A DNA stretch of 64,000 bases from Anaerolineales bacterium. GTDB taxonomy: Bacteria > Chloroflexota > Anaerolineae > Anaerolineales > Villigracilaceae. This document shows positions 16,808-24,834 of this stretch, in pieces (within the stretch, counting starts at the first letter, position 1; the number at the start of each line of letters is the position of its first letter). The position numbers and the translations under genes are program-made. The notes under the pieces were generated by a model. That model was not told the origin of the DNA. It worked only from the letters and a program-made list of their open reading frames with translations, and did not search any database. The stretch is taken from the NCBI GenBank assembly GCA_026928255.1, contig JAIXKJ010000003.1, positions 769,833 to 833,832 of the forward strand, read 5' to 3'.

Positions 16808-17398
16808 ATGTCCAAACATCCAAGTTCCTATCTGTCTTCTAAGTTGGAAGGTCGCCTGAAAGCCGATCAAAGCGGAAACAGCATCTTCGCCCGCGAAGCG
16901 ATTAAGCGCGGCGAGTTGATTGCCGTTTTCGGCGGCGTTGTTTATGAATGGGAGACCTTTATCCGCCTCTCCGAACGCGAGCGCATGTTGTGCCTGCAAG
17001 TGGAAGATCGCCTCTTCCTTGTGCCGCGCCCCATCGGCGAGGGAGATTTTGTCAATCACTCGTGCAACCCGAACGCAGGTCTTTCGGGCCAGATTGGACT
17101 CGTTGCGATGCGAGACATCCAAATCGGCGAGGAAGTTTGTTTCGATTACGCCATGTGCGACACGATGCCTTACGACGAATTCGACTGCTTGTGCGGCGCG
17201 CCGAATTGTCGCGGGCATGTCGGCGGGAACGATTGGCAGTTGCCGCAACTGCAAAAGCGTTATGCGGGTTTTTTCTCGCCGCACGTTCAACGCCGCATAG
17301 ACGCGCAAAAGGCGGAGCGCCGCGCTTTTGCCCGCGCCATGCGAAACGCGCGAAGCGGCGCAATAATTCAGCCGTCTGTCGCGCCTTTGTACGAATAA
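16808..17398 (+). CDS. SET-domain protein (putative protein-lysine methyltransferase)
   Basis: The 196-residue protein is almost only a SET domain. It has the N-terminal GNSIFAREAIKRGELIAVFGG strand pattern, the core FVNHSCNPNAGL (about residues 80-91) that binds AdoMet, and CFDYAMCD (SET motif IV). A post-SET-like zinc cluster follows: DCLCGAPNC near residue 125. Bacterial SET proteins methylate lysines on proteins; the substrate is unknown here. The ATG at 16808 is preceded by a competing out-of-frame ATG at 16804 with a better-placed AAAGG, which would encode only 12 residues, so initiation here may be regulated or weak. Monocistronic, ending at a bidirectional terminator. Confidence 0.88.
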   Translation: MSKHPSSYLSSKLEGRLKADQSGNSIFAREAIKRGELIAVFGGVVYEWETFIRLSERERMLCLQVEDRLFLVPRPIGEGDFVNHSCNPNAGLSGQIGLVAMRDIQIGEEVCFDYAMCDTMPYDEFDCLCGAPNCRGHVGGNDWQLPQLQKRYAGFFSPHVQRRIDAQKAERRAFARAMRNARSGAIIQPSVAPLYE

Positions 17399-17400
17399 CG

Positions 17401-17431
17401 AAAATCCCCGCGAACTTCGCGGGGATTTTTT
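17401..17431. terminator. Bidirectional terminator between the SET and PLD genes
   Basis: A 13-bp perfect stem (AAAATCCCCGCGA, 17401-17413, with complement 17417-17429) and 3-base loop has A and T runs on both sides, so it can stop both converging genes. Confidence 0.9.
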
Positions 17432-18656
17432 ATCGGCAGTCAAACGTTCCCGTCGGAATGCCGACGGATTGATTCCACATTTTTTGATACTCTTGCAAGT
17501 AAAGCGCCGCAATTTCAGGGTTGTCAATAATCATCACATTTTCTTCGTTTGATTTGTCGGCGCTGGCGGAGAAATTAAGCGAACCCGTAACGACGATGCT
17601 GTCGTCTATCACGATGACTTTATGATGCAGAAAACTGCTGTTGCCGTCTTGTCGGACGGGCAAGTTGGCGCACCACAAAGTTTTCAATTGCGAGTTGATG
17701 CTGGCGCTGCCGAAAGTCTCGAACACGCCCTGAACGTCCACGCCCGCTTGGGAACGCGCCAACATGGTCTGCGCCATTGAGTCGTCGGTGAAACTGAAAA
17801 TCAAAAAGCGGACGCTGCTTTTCGCGTCTCGAATCACGGCGTTGACGTTGGCAATCGCGCCGTCTTCCGCCGAGAATAAAATTTGGATCGGCGTTCCGTC
17901 CAAAATTGCCCATTGATTGTTAATCGTCGAAGGCGCGCGCGGACCGAATAAGCCCGTCCAAAGTTCTTGCCATTCGCGCTCGTAAATCTCCGCCACTTCC
18001 GACGAACGAATCAAAATGACGTTGTTGTTTTGTTTGTAGATTCCGTTTTCGGTGATGTTGGTCGAACCCGTCCAAGTAATTTGTTTGTCGAAGATCCAAA
18101 ATTTATTGTGCATTAACGCGCTGCGCCCCGCGTCGTCTTTGACTTGAATTCCCGCAGCGATGAGTCGCGCAAATTGTCCGCGATTGGGATTCGCGTCAAT
18201 GCCTAAGCCGTTTTTATCGTCCGTAACCCAGCGCACGTCCACGCCGCGATTTTTCGCCGCGATGAGCGCATCCGCGACTCGCGGAAGGTTAAACTCAAAC
18301 GAAGCGATATGAATGCTCGTTTGCGCGGAATTAATTAACTCAATTAATTTTTCTTCAATCGAACCCGACAGGTTATTAGGGTTTCCCATGTTCAACGGGT
18401 CTGTGAAGTAAACCTCCCACCATGCCGTCGGCGGAAGCGGGGTTTCCGCAATCAAAATCGGCGCTTCAAAGGTCGGCGTTTCAGTTATGGGATAAATAAT
18501 TTGCGGCGTGTCGGTAACAGGGACGATAAACGGCGGCGGCGTGTCGCTCGCAAAAAACGGAATTTGCGTAACGGGCGCAAACGGAGTCGTCGTCTGCGGG
18601 GCGTCGCAGGCGGCGAGAAAAACGGCGAGAAATAAAGCGGCGATTTTTCTGTTCAT
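17430..18656 (-). CDS. Phospholipase D-like lipoprotein with two HKD motifs
   Basis: From the ATG at 18656 the protein has 408 residues and starts with a lipoprotein signal (lipobox LAAC, Cys17), then a Thr/Pro-rich linker. Two PLD catalytic motifs follow: HNKFWIFDKQ with GSTN, and HHKVIVIDD with GSLNFS. The family includes nucleases and phospholipases; cell-surface anchoring suggests an extracellular nuclease or lipase, but the substrate is not determinable. The longer reading from 18713 adds 19 residues before the signal peptide and is rejected: AGAGAG stands just before the ATG at 18656. Ends at the terminator shared with the SET gene. Confidence 0.9.
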   Translation of the reverse strand: MNRKIAALFLAVFLAACDAPQTTTPFAPVTQIPFFASDTPPPFIVPVTDTPQIIYPITETPTFEAPILIAETPLPPTAWWEVYFTDPLNMGNPNNLSGSIEEKLIELINSAQTSIHIASFEFNLPRVADALIAAKNRGVDVRWVTDDKNGLGIDANPNRGQFARLIAAGIQVKDDAGRSALMHNKFWIFDKQITWTGSTNITENGIYKQNNNVILIRSSEVAEIYEREWQELWTGLFGPRAPSTINNQWAILDGTPIQILFSAEDGAIANVNAVIRDAKSSVRFLIFSFTDDSMAQTMLARSQAGVDVQGVFETFGSASINSQLKTLWCANLPVRQDGNSSFLHHKVIVIDDSIVVTGSLNFSASADKSNEENVMIIDNPEIAALYLQEYQKMWNQSVGIPTGTFDCR

Positions 18657-18674
18657 AAAACTCTCTAAATCAAA

Positions 18675-18714
18675 AATGACAAACGCCTTATTGTACCGAA
18701 AAGCGTTTGTCATT
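18675..18714 (-). terminator. Terminator downstream of fabD
   Basis: A 12-bp stem (AATGACAAACGC 18675-18686 with complement 18703-18714) and 16-base loop is followed on the minus strand by TTTTTGATTT. It would end fabD transcripts just before the PLD gene. Confidence 0.6.
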
Positions 18715-18779
18715 AATAGATTTCTCGTTTGTTCAAAATGACAAGGCGAACTTATCCATCCGTCTTGTCGTTTTCAGTT

Positions 18780-19718
18780 TTATTCCAACGCCGCAAAATC
18801 TTGCGGATTTCCCAGCGGATAATTCGCCGCCTCTCGCTTAATACGTTTATTCAAACCGCCCAAAACCGAACCCGTCCCGACTTCCGCAAAAGCGACGACG
18901 CCCATTTCGCTCATGGTCTTCACGCTGTCCGTCCACTTGACGCGCGATTGCATCTGCTCTTTCAAATCGGCGCGGACTTCTTCCGCCGTTTTCAGCGCCG
19001 TCGCGCGGACGTTGCCGATTACCGTAAGTTTCGGGTCGCGGATGTCCGCCGTTTCGACGGCTTGATTCCATTCGGCTTGAATCGAATCCATCAACGGCGA
19101 GTGCGCGGCAATTGAAACCGCCAGCGGAAGCGCGCGCTTCGCGCCCGCCGCCTTCGCCGCGATTACGGCGCGTTCCACCGCGGGCTTGGCGCCAGAGATG
19201 ACGACTTGACCCGGACAGTTGTCATTTGCCACTTGGACGATTTCGCCCTCCGCGCTGGCTTCGGCGCAGAGTTGGTCGAGCGCGGGAATATCTAAGCCGA
19301 GAATTGCCGCCATGCCGCCCGGCGCGAGTTCGCCAGCGCGTTTCATCAGTTCGCCGCGCTTGCGGACGAGGCGCAATCCGTCCGCGAAGGATAAGGCGTC
19401 GGCGGCGGTTAACGCAGACAACTCTCCCAGCGAATGGCCAGCCAGCGCCGCAGGCGCGAAAGCAGGGTAGAGTCCGCTAAACGTCCGGTAAGCGGCGAGC
19501 GAGTGAACGAACAGCGCAGGCTGCGTGTTGACCGTATCGTTCAGTTCCTCGTCAGGTCCGTTCCACATCAAATTGGAAAGCGCAAAGCCGAGAATGGAAT
19601 CCGCTTCGGCGAAGGTTTCGCGGGCGGCGGGCTGCGTTTCTGCGAGTTCTTTCCCCATGCCGACGGTTTGCGAGCCTTGACCGGGAAAAATAAAAGCGGT
19701 GTTTGCGGTTAATTTCAT
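18780..19718 (-). CDS. fabD: Malonyl-CoA:ACP transacylase FabD
   Basis: FabD loads malonate onto acyl carrier protein for fatty acid synthesis. The 312-residue protein has FPGQGSQTVGMG (11-22), the nucleophile S96 in GHSLGEL, R121 that holds the malonyl carboxylate, and catalytic H206 in AAHSPLM. Length and motifs are typical. A GGAGAG Shine-Dalgarno precedes the ATG. It lies 69 bases downstream of rpmF with a terminator-like hairpin between. Other fab genes are absent from the window. Confidence 0.97.
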   Translation of the reverse strand: MKLTANTAFIFPGQGSQTVGMGKELAETQPAARETFAEADSILGFALSNLMWNGPDEELNDTVNTQPALFVHSLAAYRTFSGLYPAFAPAALAGHSLGELSALTAADALSFADGLRLVRKRGELMKRAGELAPGGMAAILGLDIPALDQLCAEASAEGEIVQVANDNCPGQVVISGAKPAVERAVIAAKAAGAKRALPLAVSIAAHSPLMDSIQAEWNQAVETADIRDPKLTVIGNVRATALKTAEEVRADLKEQMQSRVKWTDSVKTMSEMGVVAFAEVGTGSVLGGLNKRIKREAANYPLGNPQDFAALE

Positions 19719-19758
19719 GTTCTCTCCTCGAAAAAGTTTTCAGAGAATTAAACACAAA

Positions 19759-19781
19759 CGGGTCGCTTTTGTTGCGACCCG
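19759..19781 (-). terminator. Terminator after rpmF
   Basis: CGGGTCGC (19759-19766) and GCGACCCG (19774-19781) form an 8-bp GC-rich stem with a 7-base loop; on the minus strand it is followed by TTTGTGTTTAA. It probably limits readthrough from rpmF into fabD. Confidence 0.65.
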
Positions 19782-19787
19782 CTGTCG

Positions 19788-19988
19788 TTACTCCGACGCT
19801 TTCTTTTCTTTTTTCACTTGAATTACTTCGCGCCCTTTGAAGTAACCGCAGTTCGGGCAGACGACGTGCGGCAGGCGCTTGTTTCCGCAGTTGGAACAGG
19901 CGACGAGGTTGGCGACGCTCAGCGCGTCGTGAGCGCGGCGGCGGTCGCGGCGGCCTTTCGAGTGTTTGCGCTTGGGATGGGGTGTCAT
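19788..19988 (-). CDS. rpmF: 50S ribosomal protein L32
   Basis: A 66-residue basic protein with the bL32 N-terminus (TPHPKRKHSKGRRDRRRAH) and the zinc-ribbon cysteines C31, C34, C44 and C47. The zinc-binding form is present, not the C-minus paralogue. The start is preceded by AAGGAG. A gene order rpmF then fatty-acid synthesis genes is common in bacteria, and fabD follows here. Confidence 0.97.
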   Translation of the reverse strand: MTPHPKRKHSKGRRDRRRAHDALSVANLVACSNCGNKRLPHVVCPNCGYFKGREVIQVKKEKKASE

Positions 19989-20100
19989 AGACGTTCTCCT
20001 TTATACAGACATCAGACGGGCGCGCGCCCGTCTGGATTGGTTTTCTTACAAAGCCTGCCGATTATATCTGCCGCAGGCGACGCCGTCAAGGAATTTCGGG

Positions 20101-20106
20101 TAAAAT
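20101..20106 (+). promoter_or_regulatory. -10 element of the SpoIIE-type phosphatase gene, leaderless type
   Basis: TAAAAT ends 8 nt before the ATG at 20115 and there is no Shine-Dalgarno. Confidence 0.45.
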
Positions 20107-20114
20107 TCTCGCCA

Positions 20115-20816
20115 ATGGAAATTCAAATTGCGGTCGCAAAGACCAACAAATACGCCGTCTCTGAAAGCGGCGACACGCTCGAATTAATCGAACGCCCGAC
20201 CGGCGGCGTTTCCGTCGTGCTGGCGGACGGTCAAACCAGCGGACGCGGCGCGAAAGCCGTTTCGTTAATCGTCGTCCGCAAGGTGATTAGCCTGATCGCC
20301 GAAGGCGTGCGCGACGGCGCCGCCGCCCGCGCCGCGTCTGACGCGCTGTTTGCCGAACGCGCAGGCAAAGTTACTTGCACACTCAACATCGCTTCGGTAG
20401 ATTTGCACAGCAAAAGCATCGTCCTCGCCCGCAACAACCCCGCGCCGATGGTCGTGTGCAGAGGAGCAGAAATCGAAGTCCTCGATCAAGAAAGCATCTC
20501 GTTGGGGACTTCGCGCAACGTCCGCCCGATTATTACGGAATTAAATATCGAGCCGAATCTCACCGTCGTCGTCTTCTCCGACGGCGTGACTCACGCGGGC
20601 GAACGGCGCGGAACGCCGATGGATGTCCCGCAGGTTTTGCGCGGCTTGTTGGACGCGCCCTCGCCGCAAGCCGTCGCCGACGGTCTGCTGGCGGAGGCGG
20701 CGCGGCTGGACGACAACCGCCCGTCGGACGACATCAGCGTTATGGTCTTGCGCGTCTCGCCGCAAGAGGGCGATTCCGTGCGGCGCATGAGCGCGAGTTT
20801 GCCCATCCATGCCTGA
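20115..20816 (+). CDS. SpoIIE/PP2C-type serine phosphatase
   Basis: The 233-residue protein matches a stand-alone SpoIIE (PPM) phosphatase domain. Metal-binding Asp residues are visible in VVLADGQTSGRGAKA (D38), FSDGVTHAGE and PSDDISVMVL near the C-terminus. In partner-switching systems such enzymes dephosphorylate anti-anti-sigma factors. No anti-sigma or STAS gene is adjacent, although HATPase proteins occur in the hydrogenase region. A longer frame from 19818 exists but runs antisense through rpmF; the start at 20115 fits the domain and the -10 element. It overlaps the next gene by 8 bp. Confidence 0.87.
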   Translation: MEIQIAVAKTNKYAVSESGDTLELIERPTGGVSVVLADGQTSGRGAKAVSLIVVRKVISLIAEGVRDGAAARAASDALFAERAGKVTCTLNIASVDLHSKSIVLARNNPAPMVVCRGAEIEVLDQESISLGTSRNVRPIITELNIEPNLTVVVFSDGVTHAGERRGTPMDVPQVLRGLLDAPSPQAVADGLLAEAARLDDNRPSDDISVMVLRVSPQEGDSVRRMSASLPIHA

Positions 20817-21162
20817 CCTTCCGCTGGTCGGCGTTGTGGGCGTGTGCAGTTCGGGCAAATCCACGCTGATTCGCGGGTTAGAAGAACGCGGCTACCGTTG
20901 CCGCCACATCGCGCAGGAACATTCTTTCGCGCAACAAATGTGGAAGATCATCGCCAAACCCGACGTGTTGATTTATTTAAGCTGCTCGTTTGAAAACGCC
21001 AACCGCCGCCGCAAATTGAATTGGACGCTCGCCGATTATGAAGAGCAACTGCGCCGCCTGACTCACGCCCGCGAACACGCCGACATCACCCTCGACAGCG
21101 ACGCGCTAAACGAGAGTCAAGTCCTCGCCCAAGCGCTCGCCGCGTTGGCTAAATTTTCCTAA
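20809..21162 (+). CDS. Small P-loop NTPase of unknown function
   Basis: A 117-residue protein with a Walker A motif GVCSSGKST at about residues 10-18, a short strand IYLSCSFENANRRR and an adenylate-kinase-like size. It resembles a minimal nucleoside or protein kinase fold, but no substrate motif is recognisable and no Walker B is obvious. Its start overlaps the phosphatase gene by 8 bp, so the two are translationally coupled. A role opposed to, or assisting, the phosphatase is a guess from position only. Confidence 0.72.
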   Translation: MPDLPLVGVVGVCSSGKSTLIRGLEERGYRCRHIAQEHSFAQQMWKIIAKPDVLIYLSCSFENANRRRKLNWTLADYEEQLRRLTHAREHADITLDSDALNESQVLAQALAALAKFS

Positions 21163-21187
21163 ATTCGATTTTCTATGAAAAAACGGG

Positions 21188-21195
21188 GGTATAAT
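21188..21195 (+). promoter_or_regulatory. -10 region of the secDF operon
   Basis: A TATAAT hexamer at 21190-21195 precedes secD by about 48 bases, and a GGAG Shine-Dalgarno stands before the ATG. This is a leadered transcript, unlike many others here. Confidence 0.5.
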
Positions 21196-21243
21196 GGCGT
21201 CCGCGCCAGCCACAGGCTGGCATTTTTTTGGATGGAGAAATCT

Positions 21244-22656
21244 ATGTATCGCAACAAATCCCTTTGGTTAATCGTCATTGCGCTGTTGCTCATCCTCTCG
21301 CTTTGGGTGGATTTAAGCAAACGCATAACGGTTTACTCCCCCTTCGGCGATAAGCCGCTCGTTGATCGCAACGTAGACGTCAAACTCGGTCTCGACTTGC
21401 GCGGCGGCGTGCAAACGCTGCTCGAAGCCGACGTCCCTGCCGACAGCGTCGTCAAAGCGGAAGATATGGCAATCGCTAAAAGCATTTTGGAAAACCGCGC
21501 CAACGGCTTGGGCGTCAGCGAAGTGGTAATGCAAGTCGCGGGCGACCGCCGCATTGTGGCGGAATTTCCCGGCGTAACCAACTCGGAAGACGTCGTCGCC
21601 TCGCTCAAACAAACCGCCCTGCTCGAATTTGTGGATATGGGCGACAGCCCGCTCCCCGAAGGGACGGTCATCAAAACTGATTTTGCGACAGGAAGCGAAG
21701 CGCCTCAATCTGAACCAACCGCCGCCCCCGCAACCGACGATTCCGCCGTCCCCGAATCGGACGCCGCGCCCGCGCCCGCCGACAAGGTTTACCACACCGT
21801 AATGACCGGCACCGACTTAAACACCGCTTCCGTCGGGCGCGATTCCGCCGGACAATACGTCATCAACTTCGAGTTGACGACCAACGGCACGCGCATCTTT
21901 GGCGACTACACGGCAAAGAACATCGGCAAATACCTCGCCATCGTGCTCGATAAAACCGTCATCTCCTCGCCAGTCATCAACCAAGCCATTACCGGCGGAC
22001 AAGGCTCCATCAGCGGTTCGTACACCGCCGAATCCGCGAACGCTTTCGTCGTGCAGTTGCGTTCGGGCGCGTTGCCTATTCCGATTAAGGTCGTCGAAAG
22101 CCGCACCGTCGGTCCGACGCTCGGCGAAGAATCTGTTCGCAAGAGCGTGCTGGCGGGCGTCATCGGCTTAATCGTCGTCATCCTTTTCATGGCGTTAAAT
22201 TATCGTATGCCGGGCGTCATCGCCGCAGCGGCGTTAATTATTTACTCGCTCATCTCGCTCATGCTTTTCAAATTAATTCCCGTCGTGCTGACTTTGCCCG
22301 GCATCGCGGGCTTTATTTTGAGCATCGGCATGGCGGTGGACGCGAACGTGCTCATCTTCGAGCGCCTCAAAGAAGAACTTCGCGCAGGACGCAATTTGCG
22401 TCAAGCCATTGACCTCGCCTGGAGCCGCGCCTGGCCCTCCATCCGCGACTCAAACAGCTCGACGCTCATCACTTGCGTCATCCTCTTCATCTTCGGAAAC
22501 ACCTTCGGCGCAAGCATGGTCAAAGGCTTCTCCATTACGTTGGCGTTAGGCGTGTTGGTCTCGCTCTTCACCGCCATTATCGTTACCCGCACCTTCCTAC
22601 ACGCCGTGCTGGATAATTTGAAAATCGGCGAACATCCCCGTTGGTTTGGTTTGTAG
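21244..22656 (+). CDS. secD: Protein translocase subunit SecD
   Basis: SecD works with SecF and SecYEG, using the proton-motive force to aid late steps of protein export. The 470-residue protein from the ATG at 21244 has one N-terminal membrane helix, the periplasmic P1 region beginning GLDLRGGVQTLLEAD, an Ala/Pro/Asp-rich insertion (about 150-185), and five C-terminal helices with the RND signature GFILSIGMAVDANVLIFERLKEE. The start at 21244 is chosen because GGAG lies about 6 bases upstream and the membrane helix begins at once; an upstream in-frame ATG at 21175 lies before the -10. Downstream secF starts 9 bases after the stop. Confidence 0.95.
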   Translation: MYRNKSLWLIVIALLLILSLWVDLSKRITVYSPFGDKPLVDRNVDVKLGLDLRGGVQTLLEADVPADSVVKAEDMAIAKSILENRANGLGVSEVVMQVAGDRRIVAEFPGVTNSEDVVASLKQTALLEFVDMGDSPLPEGTVIKTDFATGSEAPQSEPTAAPATDDSAVPESDAAPAPADKVYHTVMTGTDLNTASVGRDSAGQYVINFELTTNGTRIFGDYTAKNIGKYLAIVLDKTVISSPVINQAITGGQGSISGSYTAESANAFVVQLRSGALPIPIKVVESRTVGPTLGEESVRKSVLAGVIGLIVVILFMALNYRMPGVIAAAALIIYSLISLMLFKLIPVVLTLPGIAGFILSIGMAVDANVLIFERLKEELRAGRNLRQAIDLAWSRAWPSIRDSNSSTLITCVILFIFGNTFGASMVKGFSITLALGVLVSLFTAIIVTRTFLHAVLDNLKIGEHPRWFGL

Positions 22657-22665
22657 GAGATTGCC

Positions 22666-23622
22666 ATGAATATCATCAAGAATCGCTACCTCTATTTTTT
22701 CATCTCTTTGATTATCATCATTCCGGGTCTCGTTTTCCTCTTCTTAAATTGGAAAGCCGACCCGCAAGAAGGCGCGTTGCGCCTCGGCATTGACTTTCGC
22801 GGCGGCTCGCTTTTAGAAGTCCAATTCAGCGGCGCGCGCCCAGACGCCGACGCCGTCTCCGCGCTTTATGCGGAATTCTCCGCCGACGAACAGCCGCTGA
22901 AAGATCCAATCATCCAGCCGCTCGGCGACGACGCCTACGCCATCCGCTCGAAGACCATGAGCGACGAAACCAAAGGCGAATTAATTGCCGCAATGGAATC
23001 GCGCTTCAACTCGACGGTTACGATTTTGAACTTCACCTCGGTCAGCCCCTCCGTCGGCGCGGAAGTAACTCGCGCGGCAGGAATCGCCATCCTCATGGCG
23101 GCGGCGGCGATTTTGGTTTACATCTGGTTTGCGTTTCGCGGCGTGGAACACCCCATCCGCTACGGGACGGCGGCGGTCGTTGCCATGCTTCACGACGTGC
23201 TGTTGGTCATCGGCTTGGAAGCCATGCTCGGCTACTTCTTCGGCTGGGAGGCGGACGCGCTTTTTCTCACCGCGCTGTTGACCGTCATCGGCTTTTCCGT
23301 CCATGATACGATTGTGGTCTTCGACCGCGTGCGCGAAAACTCGCGCATTTACCGCCGCCTCGATTACGAAACGCTGGTTAATCACTCCATCGTCCAAACG
23401 CTCGACCGCTCGATTACCACGCAATTGACGGTTATGTTTACGCTCTTCGCGCTGGTTTTGTTCGGCGGAGAGACCATTCGGCATTTCGTAATTATTTTGC
23501 TGGTCGGCATTCTCAGCGGGACGTATTCGTCCATTTTCAACGCCGCGCCGATTCTTGTCGTTTGGGAAAACCGCGAGTGGGAAAATTGGTTCAAGTCCGC
23601 GCCCAAAGCGGAAGCGCAATAA
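22666..23622 (+). CDS. secF: Protein translocase subunit SecF
   Basis: The 318-residue partner of SecD has an N-terminal helix, a periplasmic domain starting GIDFRGGSLLEVQF, and five further helices with the conserved TVIGFSVHDTIVVFDRVREN segment. The order secD-secF with 9-bp spacing is the usual operon. A strong hairpin terminator follows 8 bases after the stop. Confidence 0.96.
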   Translation: MNIIKNRYLYFFISLIIIIPGLVFLFLNWKADPQEGALRLGIDFRGGSLLEVQFSGARPDADAVSALYAEFSADEQPLKDPIIQPLGDDAYAIRSKTMSDETKGELIAAMESRFNSTVTILNFTSVSPSVGAEVTRAAGIAILMAAAAILVYIWFAFRGVEHPIRYGTAAVVAMLHDVLLVIGLEAMLGYFFGWEADALFLTALLTVIGFSVHDTIVVFDRVRENSRIYRRLDYETLVNHSIVQTLDRSITTQLTVMFTLFALVLFGGETIRHFVIILLVGILSGTYSSIFNAAPILVVWENREWENWFKSAPKAEAQ

Positions 23623-23630
23623 TATAAAAA

Positions 23631-23657
23631 AGAGACGCTTGCGAGCGTCTCTTTTTA
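23631..23657. terminator. Terminator between secF and the rhodanese gene
   Basis: AGAGACGCT (23631-23639) pairs with AGCGTCTCT (23644-23652) around TGCG; A and T runs flank both sides, so it can serve both converging genes. Confidence 0.9.
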
Positions 23658-23662
23658 TCGCG

Positions 23663-24007
23663 TCATTTTTGTTTTACGGGCAATTTGCTTCGCCGCCACG
23701 CGAACATCCCGCCAGACATATTGACGGCTTTATACCCCGCCTTAACCAGCGCCTTCGTCGCGGACGAACTGCGATTGCCCGAAGCGCAAACGCAAACGAT
23801 TTCGCGGTCGGTCGGCAACTCGTTCATCCGCCGCGAAAGTTCGCCCAGCGGAATCAACTTCGCGCCAGCGATGTGTCCTTGCTCAAACTCTTGCGGCTGA
23901 CGCACGTCCAGTAAAATTACGCGTTTGTCGCTCTTAAGGCGCGCGTTCAATTCGTCGGCGCTAATCGAAGGAATAGCGGTCCTGAATAAAAAGTCTAAAA
24001 AACCCAT
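23663..24007 (-). CDS. Rhodanese-like sulfurtransferase domain protein
   Basis: A 114-residue single-domain rhodanese. It has the fold markers ILLDVRQPQEFEQGHIAGA (31-49) and the active-site loop C74-ASGNRS-S, which keeps the persulfide-forming cysteine. A basic loop residue (R79) suits thiosulfate or polysulfide substrates. The N-terminus is short and hydrophobic but has no clear signal peptide. It is flanked by terminators on both sides and preceded by GGAG, so it is a separate unit. Likely role: sulfur transfer or persulfide handling. Confidence 0.9.
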   Translation of the reverse strand: MGFLDFLFRTAIPSISADELNARLKSDKRVILLDVRQPQEFEQGHIAGAKLIPLGELSRRMNELPTDREIVCVCASGNRSSSATKALVKAGYKAVNMSGGMFAWRRSKLPVKQK

Positions 24008-24032
24008 TTTTAATTCTCCAAAATTCTTAAAT

Positions 24033-24063
24033 CAAAAGAGCGCATAAAAAATGCGCTCTTTTG
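24033..24063. terminator. Hairpin between the rhodanese and CBS-ACT genes
   Basis: A 13-bp perfect stem (24033-24045 with 24051-24063, loop AAAAA) includes AAAAGAGCGC, giving a T-run at the 3' side. It lies just downstream of the CBS-ACT gene and upstream of the rhodanese gene on the minus strand. Confidence 0.85.
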
Positions 24064-24074
24064 ACGCTTGCAAT

Positions 24075-24716
24075 TTAACACACGCGAACGTCCCAAATTT
24101 TCTTCACGACGTTCTTCAACACGGCGGAGATTTCTTCTTTCTTTATGCCCGCCACTTTGAAGGTAACGGTCTTGCTCGCCGCGTCAGCGCCGGAGAACTG
24201 TCCGAAGGAGATGAAGTTTCCGCCCGCGTCTGCCACGGCTTTTGTAATCTGCGCCAACGCGCCCGGCTGGTCTAACACTTGCGCGGTAACGCGCAAGGCT
24301 TTGGCGCGCGCGCCCATCAGTTCGAGGAAAATTTTGAACAAGTCGGTTTCGGTGATGATGCCCGCCACTTTGTCGCCGCGCATAACGGGCAAGCCGCCGA
24401 TTTTTTTGTCCGCCATAGTGCGCGCCGCTTCTTCAATCGGCGTGTCCGCTTCGACGGTAATCGGTTTCTTCGACATCACCTGCTTGACGGTAACTTTGCT
24501 GATTAAGTAATTCATTTCCCACACGCTCAAACTGGTAACGGGAGAAGGCGAGGCGTTTAGCAAATCTCGTTCTGAAACGATGCCGACTAATTTTCCGTTC
24601 TTGATGACCGGGGCGCGGCGGATATGTTCCTTGCGAAACATCGCCAGCGCATCGTTGACCGGCATATCCGGGCTGACCGTAATTACAGGGTGAGACATTC
24701 TTTCGCCGACAAACAT
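24075..24716 (-). CDS. Two-CBS plus ACT domain protein (AcuB-like)
   Basis: The 213-residue protein has a CBS pair (about 1-60 with MSHPVITVSPDMPV, and 75-135 with VMSKKPITVEADTPI) followed by an ACT-like domain (about 140-213, TAQVLDQPGALAQITKAVADAGGN). This order is that of AcuB-like proteins, which are thought to sense adenine nucleotides and small ligands. No acetoin genes are nearby, so the regulated partner is unknown. GGAGG precedes the ATG, and a TATAAT (minus strand, 24765-24760) lies about 43 bases upstream. Confidence 0.9.
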   Translation of the reverse strand: MFVGERMSHPVITVSPDMPVNDALAMFRKEHIRRAPVIKNGKLVGIVSERDLLNASPSPVTSLSVWEMNYLISKVTVKQVMSKKPITVEADTPIEEAARTMADKKIGGLPVMRGDKVAGIITETDLFKIFLELMGARAKALRVTAQVLDQPGALAQITKAVADAGGNFISFGQFSGADAASKTVTFKVAGIKKEEISAVLKNVVKKIWDVRVC

Positions 24717-24759
24717 AATTTCCTCCGATGAGATGTAATAGTTGAAAATCTATATTTAC

Positions 24760-24765
24760 ATTATA
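24760..24765 (-). promoter_or_regulatory. -10 element of the CBS-ACT gene
   Basis: Minus-strand TATAAT with a leader of about 37 nt that includes GGAGG before the ATG. The surrounding 24717-24834 interval is AT-rich and otherwise empty. Confidence 0.45.
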
Positions 24766-24834
24766 CGCAAAATATAGAAAAAGAATATCACGAAATCAGA
24801 GTGAATAAGGTCACTTTGAAACGCCGCGCTTTAA

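Noticed and set aside
19818-20816. Extended N-terminus of the SpoIIE-type phosphatase
   Set aside because: The extension runs opposite to rpmF and has no domain; the ATG at 20115 has a -10 just upstream.
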